DNA of 12,498 nt, from contig JAPWUT010000027.1 in assembly GCA_028275425.1 (NCBI GenBank), forward strand, positions 1 to 12,498. The letters are read 5' to 3'. A model generated the notes under the pieces. The model was not told the origin of the DNA, did no database searches, and was given only the letters and a program-made list of their open reading frames with translations. Position 1 is the first letter of the stretch, and each line of letters starts with the position of its first letter. The position numbers and the translations under genes are program-made. Source of the stretch: Anaerolineae bacterium (lineage in GTDB: Bacteria > Chloroflexota > Anaerolineae > SpSt-600). Below, one piece after another: positions 12,498 to 12,498 of the stretch.

Positions 12498-12498
12498 A

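Overview
The window looks like a chromosomal segment from a thermophilic or anaerobic bacterium, most likely Chloroflexota. The two Lys/Ser-dyad S41 peptidases have the wording I associate with that phylum, but this is an inference from memory, not a search. Coding is dense, ribosome binding sites are strong, and GC-rich palindromic intergenic repeats are present.

Layout. 1-100: left edge with no supportable gene. 101-340: a GC-rich repeat block with near-perfect hairpins. 354-901: a sigma70-type promoter, tRNA-Arg(TCG), and a secreted two-LysM protein starting only 24 nt after the tRNA. 905-1057: tRNA-Pro(CGG) on the minus strand, with its own promoter and terminator. 1137-4822: a seven-gene plus-strand operon for sulfur (possibly selenium) trafficking and thiol redox chemistry. 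4823-5390: a gene-free block of the same repeat family as 101-340, mostly in the opposite orientation. 5391-8243: a consensus promoter, two tandem S41 (CtpA-type) proteases, then smpB. 8244-8388: intergenic with a probable promoter. 8407-12414: dnaE (DNA polymerase III alpha) and a DUF4126 membrane protein. 12415-12498: candidate terminator hairpins at the right edge.

The operon at 1233-4822 is the remarkable part. It encodes, in order: (1) a NifS/IscS-family protein that keeps the sulfur-carrying cysteine but has Thr in place of the PLP-binding lysine and Asp in place of the PLP-stacking histidine; (2) an IscU scaffold fused to a MIP18/DUF59-like domain; (3) a TusA-type sulfur carrier; (4) a glutaredoxin-like protein whose first active-site residue is an in-frame TGA, very probably selenocysteine, with a candidate bacterial SECIS hairpin just downstream; (5) a DsrE2-like protein; (6) a conventional CxxC glutaredoxin; (7) a ferredoxin:thioredoxin reductase catalytic subunit fused to a rubredoxin domain.

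As a working model, the FTR-rubredoxin protein supplies electrons to the glutaredoxins. These reduce or release persulfide or selenosulfide carried by TusA and DsrE2, and sulfur reaches the IscU-DUF59 scaffold with the PLP-lysine-less NifS protein acting as a carrier or docking platform rather than a cysteine desulfurase. The gene content and key residues are read directly from the sequence; the direction and substrate of the relay are inference.
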